From positions 2,108,001 through 2,172,000 of the forward strand of contig NZ_CP088923.1 of NCBI RefSeq assembly GCF_021545845.1: a DNA stretch of 64,000 nucleotides, read 5' to 3'. The notes under the pieces are model-generated. The model did no database searches, was not told where the DNA came from, and saw nothing but the letters and a program-made list of their open reading frames with translations. The stretch is from Rhodanobacter thiooxydans. GTDB lineage: Bacteria; Pseudomonadota; Gammaproteobacteria; Xanthomonadales; Rhodanobacteraceae. Both the position numbers and the translations under genes were made by a program. Of the stretch, positions 63,552 to 64,000 are shown piece after piece (within the stretch, counting starts at the first letter, position 1; the number at the start of each line of letters is the position of its first letter).

Positions 63552-63645
63552 TTTTGTACGAAATTACTGAAAATCCGAATGGTTGTGCGCGTTCCACTTG
63601 GGGTAGCATGGAACGCTGCAAACCATACGGGGGCGGGATCTGCAG

Positions 63646-64000
63646 ATGCCTGCGAGAATCGAAGACGTCGCTGCGCATGCCGGCGTATCCACCAAGACGG
63701 TATCCCGCGTGCTGAACGGCAATCCGAGCGTGCGTGCCAGGTTGCGCACGCGGATCGAGGCCTCGATCCGTGCGCTCAACTACGTGCCGAATGCGTCGGC
63801 GCGCAGCCTGGCGGGGAACCGCTCGTACCTGGTCGCCTTGCTGTACGACAACCCGATGGCCGGTTCCAGCTACACCATGGAGCTGATCGTGGGCGTGCTG
63901 CAAGCGTGCAAGGGGACACCGTACAACGCGGTGCTGCATCCGTTCGACGCAGCGGACGACCTGGCCGCGCGGATCGACGGCTTCGTGGCCACGCACCGGC
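63646..64000 (+). CDS. LacI-family transcriptional regulator (3' end outside window)
   Basis: The first 118 residues are visible and the frame is still open at the right edge. The DNA-binding head is complete: IEDVAAHAGVSTKTVSRVLN with the hinge helix NYVPNASARSLAGNRS. The ligand-binding core begins with YLVALLYDNPMAGSSY. It should bind the paired operators 95-132 bases upstream and repress the divergent receptor-glycosidase operon until a sugar is bound, and it may control itself as well. The ATG at 63646 gives the family N-terminus (MPARIEDVAA). Confidence 0.92.
   Translation, partial: MPARIEDVAAHAGVSTKTVSRVLNGNPSVRARLRTRIEASIRALNYVPNASARSLAGNRSYLVALLYDNPMAGSSYTMELIVGVLQACKGTPYNAVLHPFDAADDLAARIDGFVATHR

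Overview
The window reads as chromosome of a GC-rich gammaproteobacterium of the order Xanthomonadales, most likely Rhodanobacteraceae (Rhodanobacter/Dyella/Luteibacter type). The grounds are the very high GC at third codon positions, the housekeeping order hfq-hflX-hflK-hflC-DUF2065-purA, a TonB-dependent receptor of the Xanthomonas/Caulobacter carbohydrate type beside a LacI regulator, tandem S46 dipeptidyl-peptidases, and intergenic repeats of the GTAGGAGC and GGGATTC kinds. The genus call is an inference from protein style and gene order. No rRNA, tRNA, CRISPR array, insertion sequence or prophage was found.

Layout. 1-2.9 kb: the 3' end of a hybrid histidine kinase, a GtrII-like membrane protein, and a converging LuxR-type response regulator. 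3-8.8 kb: a 3-hydroxybutyrate oligomer hydrolase, a cyclophilin, a YidB-like protein, a GlsB/YeaQ membrane protein, an aspartate-type aminotransferase and malate dehydrogenase. 8.9-19.6 kb: a dispersed propionate module (prpE, prpB, prpC, prpD) interleaved with ahpCF, a dicarboxylate symporter and a TerC protein behind a yybP-ykoY manganese riboswitch. 19.9-28 kb: an OmpA-family protein, a pseudouridine synthase, and threonine degradation (tdh, kbl) enclosing a 1221-residue DUF748/AsmA-like protein. 28-34.8 kb: a secreted six-hairpin protein and two S46 peptidases. 35-41.4 kb: miaA, hfq, hflX, hflKC, a DUF2065 protein and purA. 41.4-45.3 kb: an Lrp regulator divergent from dadA-alr, then a SpoT/Mesh1-like HD protein. 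45.3-49.6 kb: an ECF sigma/anti-sigma pair, a divergent secreted subtilase, a secreted Ala/Ser-rich protein and a small coiled protein. 49.7-56 kb: a PAS-GGDEF cyclase, a small exported protein, gcvP behind a tandem glycine riboswitch, a VOC protein and a YncE-like propeller. 56.2-64 kb: a carbohydrate-utilisation locus (GH3, six-hairpin protein, TonB-dependent receptor, divergent LacI regulator) whose receptor promoter overlaps a LacI-type operator.

How the parts fit together. Much of the window feeds acetyl-, propionyl- and glycine-derived carbon into the TCA cycle. PrpE, C, D and B turn propionate into pyruvate and succinate, and the symporter beside prpB may import dicarboxylates. Tdh and Kbl turn threonine into glycine and acetyl-CoA, and the glycine-sensing riboswitch then controls glycine decarboxylase. 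DadA and Alr turn alanine into pyruvate. The S46 peptidases, subtilase, six-hairpin proteins, GH3 enzyme and receptor form an exported peptide- and glycan-scavenging layer. The least explained region is the ECF/anti-sigma/subtilase/low-complexity cluster. There, a shared upstream motif and a shared mature N-terminus suggest one small regulon whose function I cannot name.
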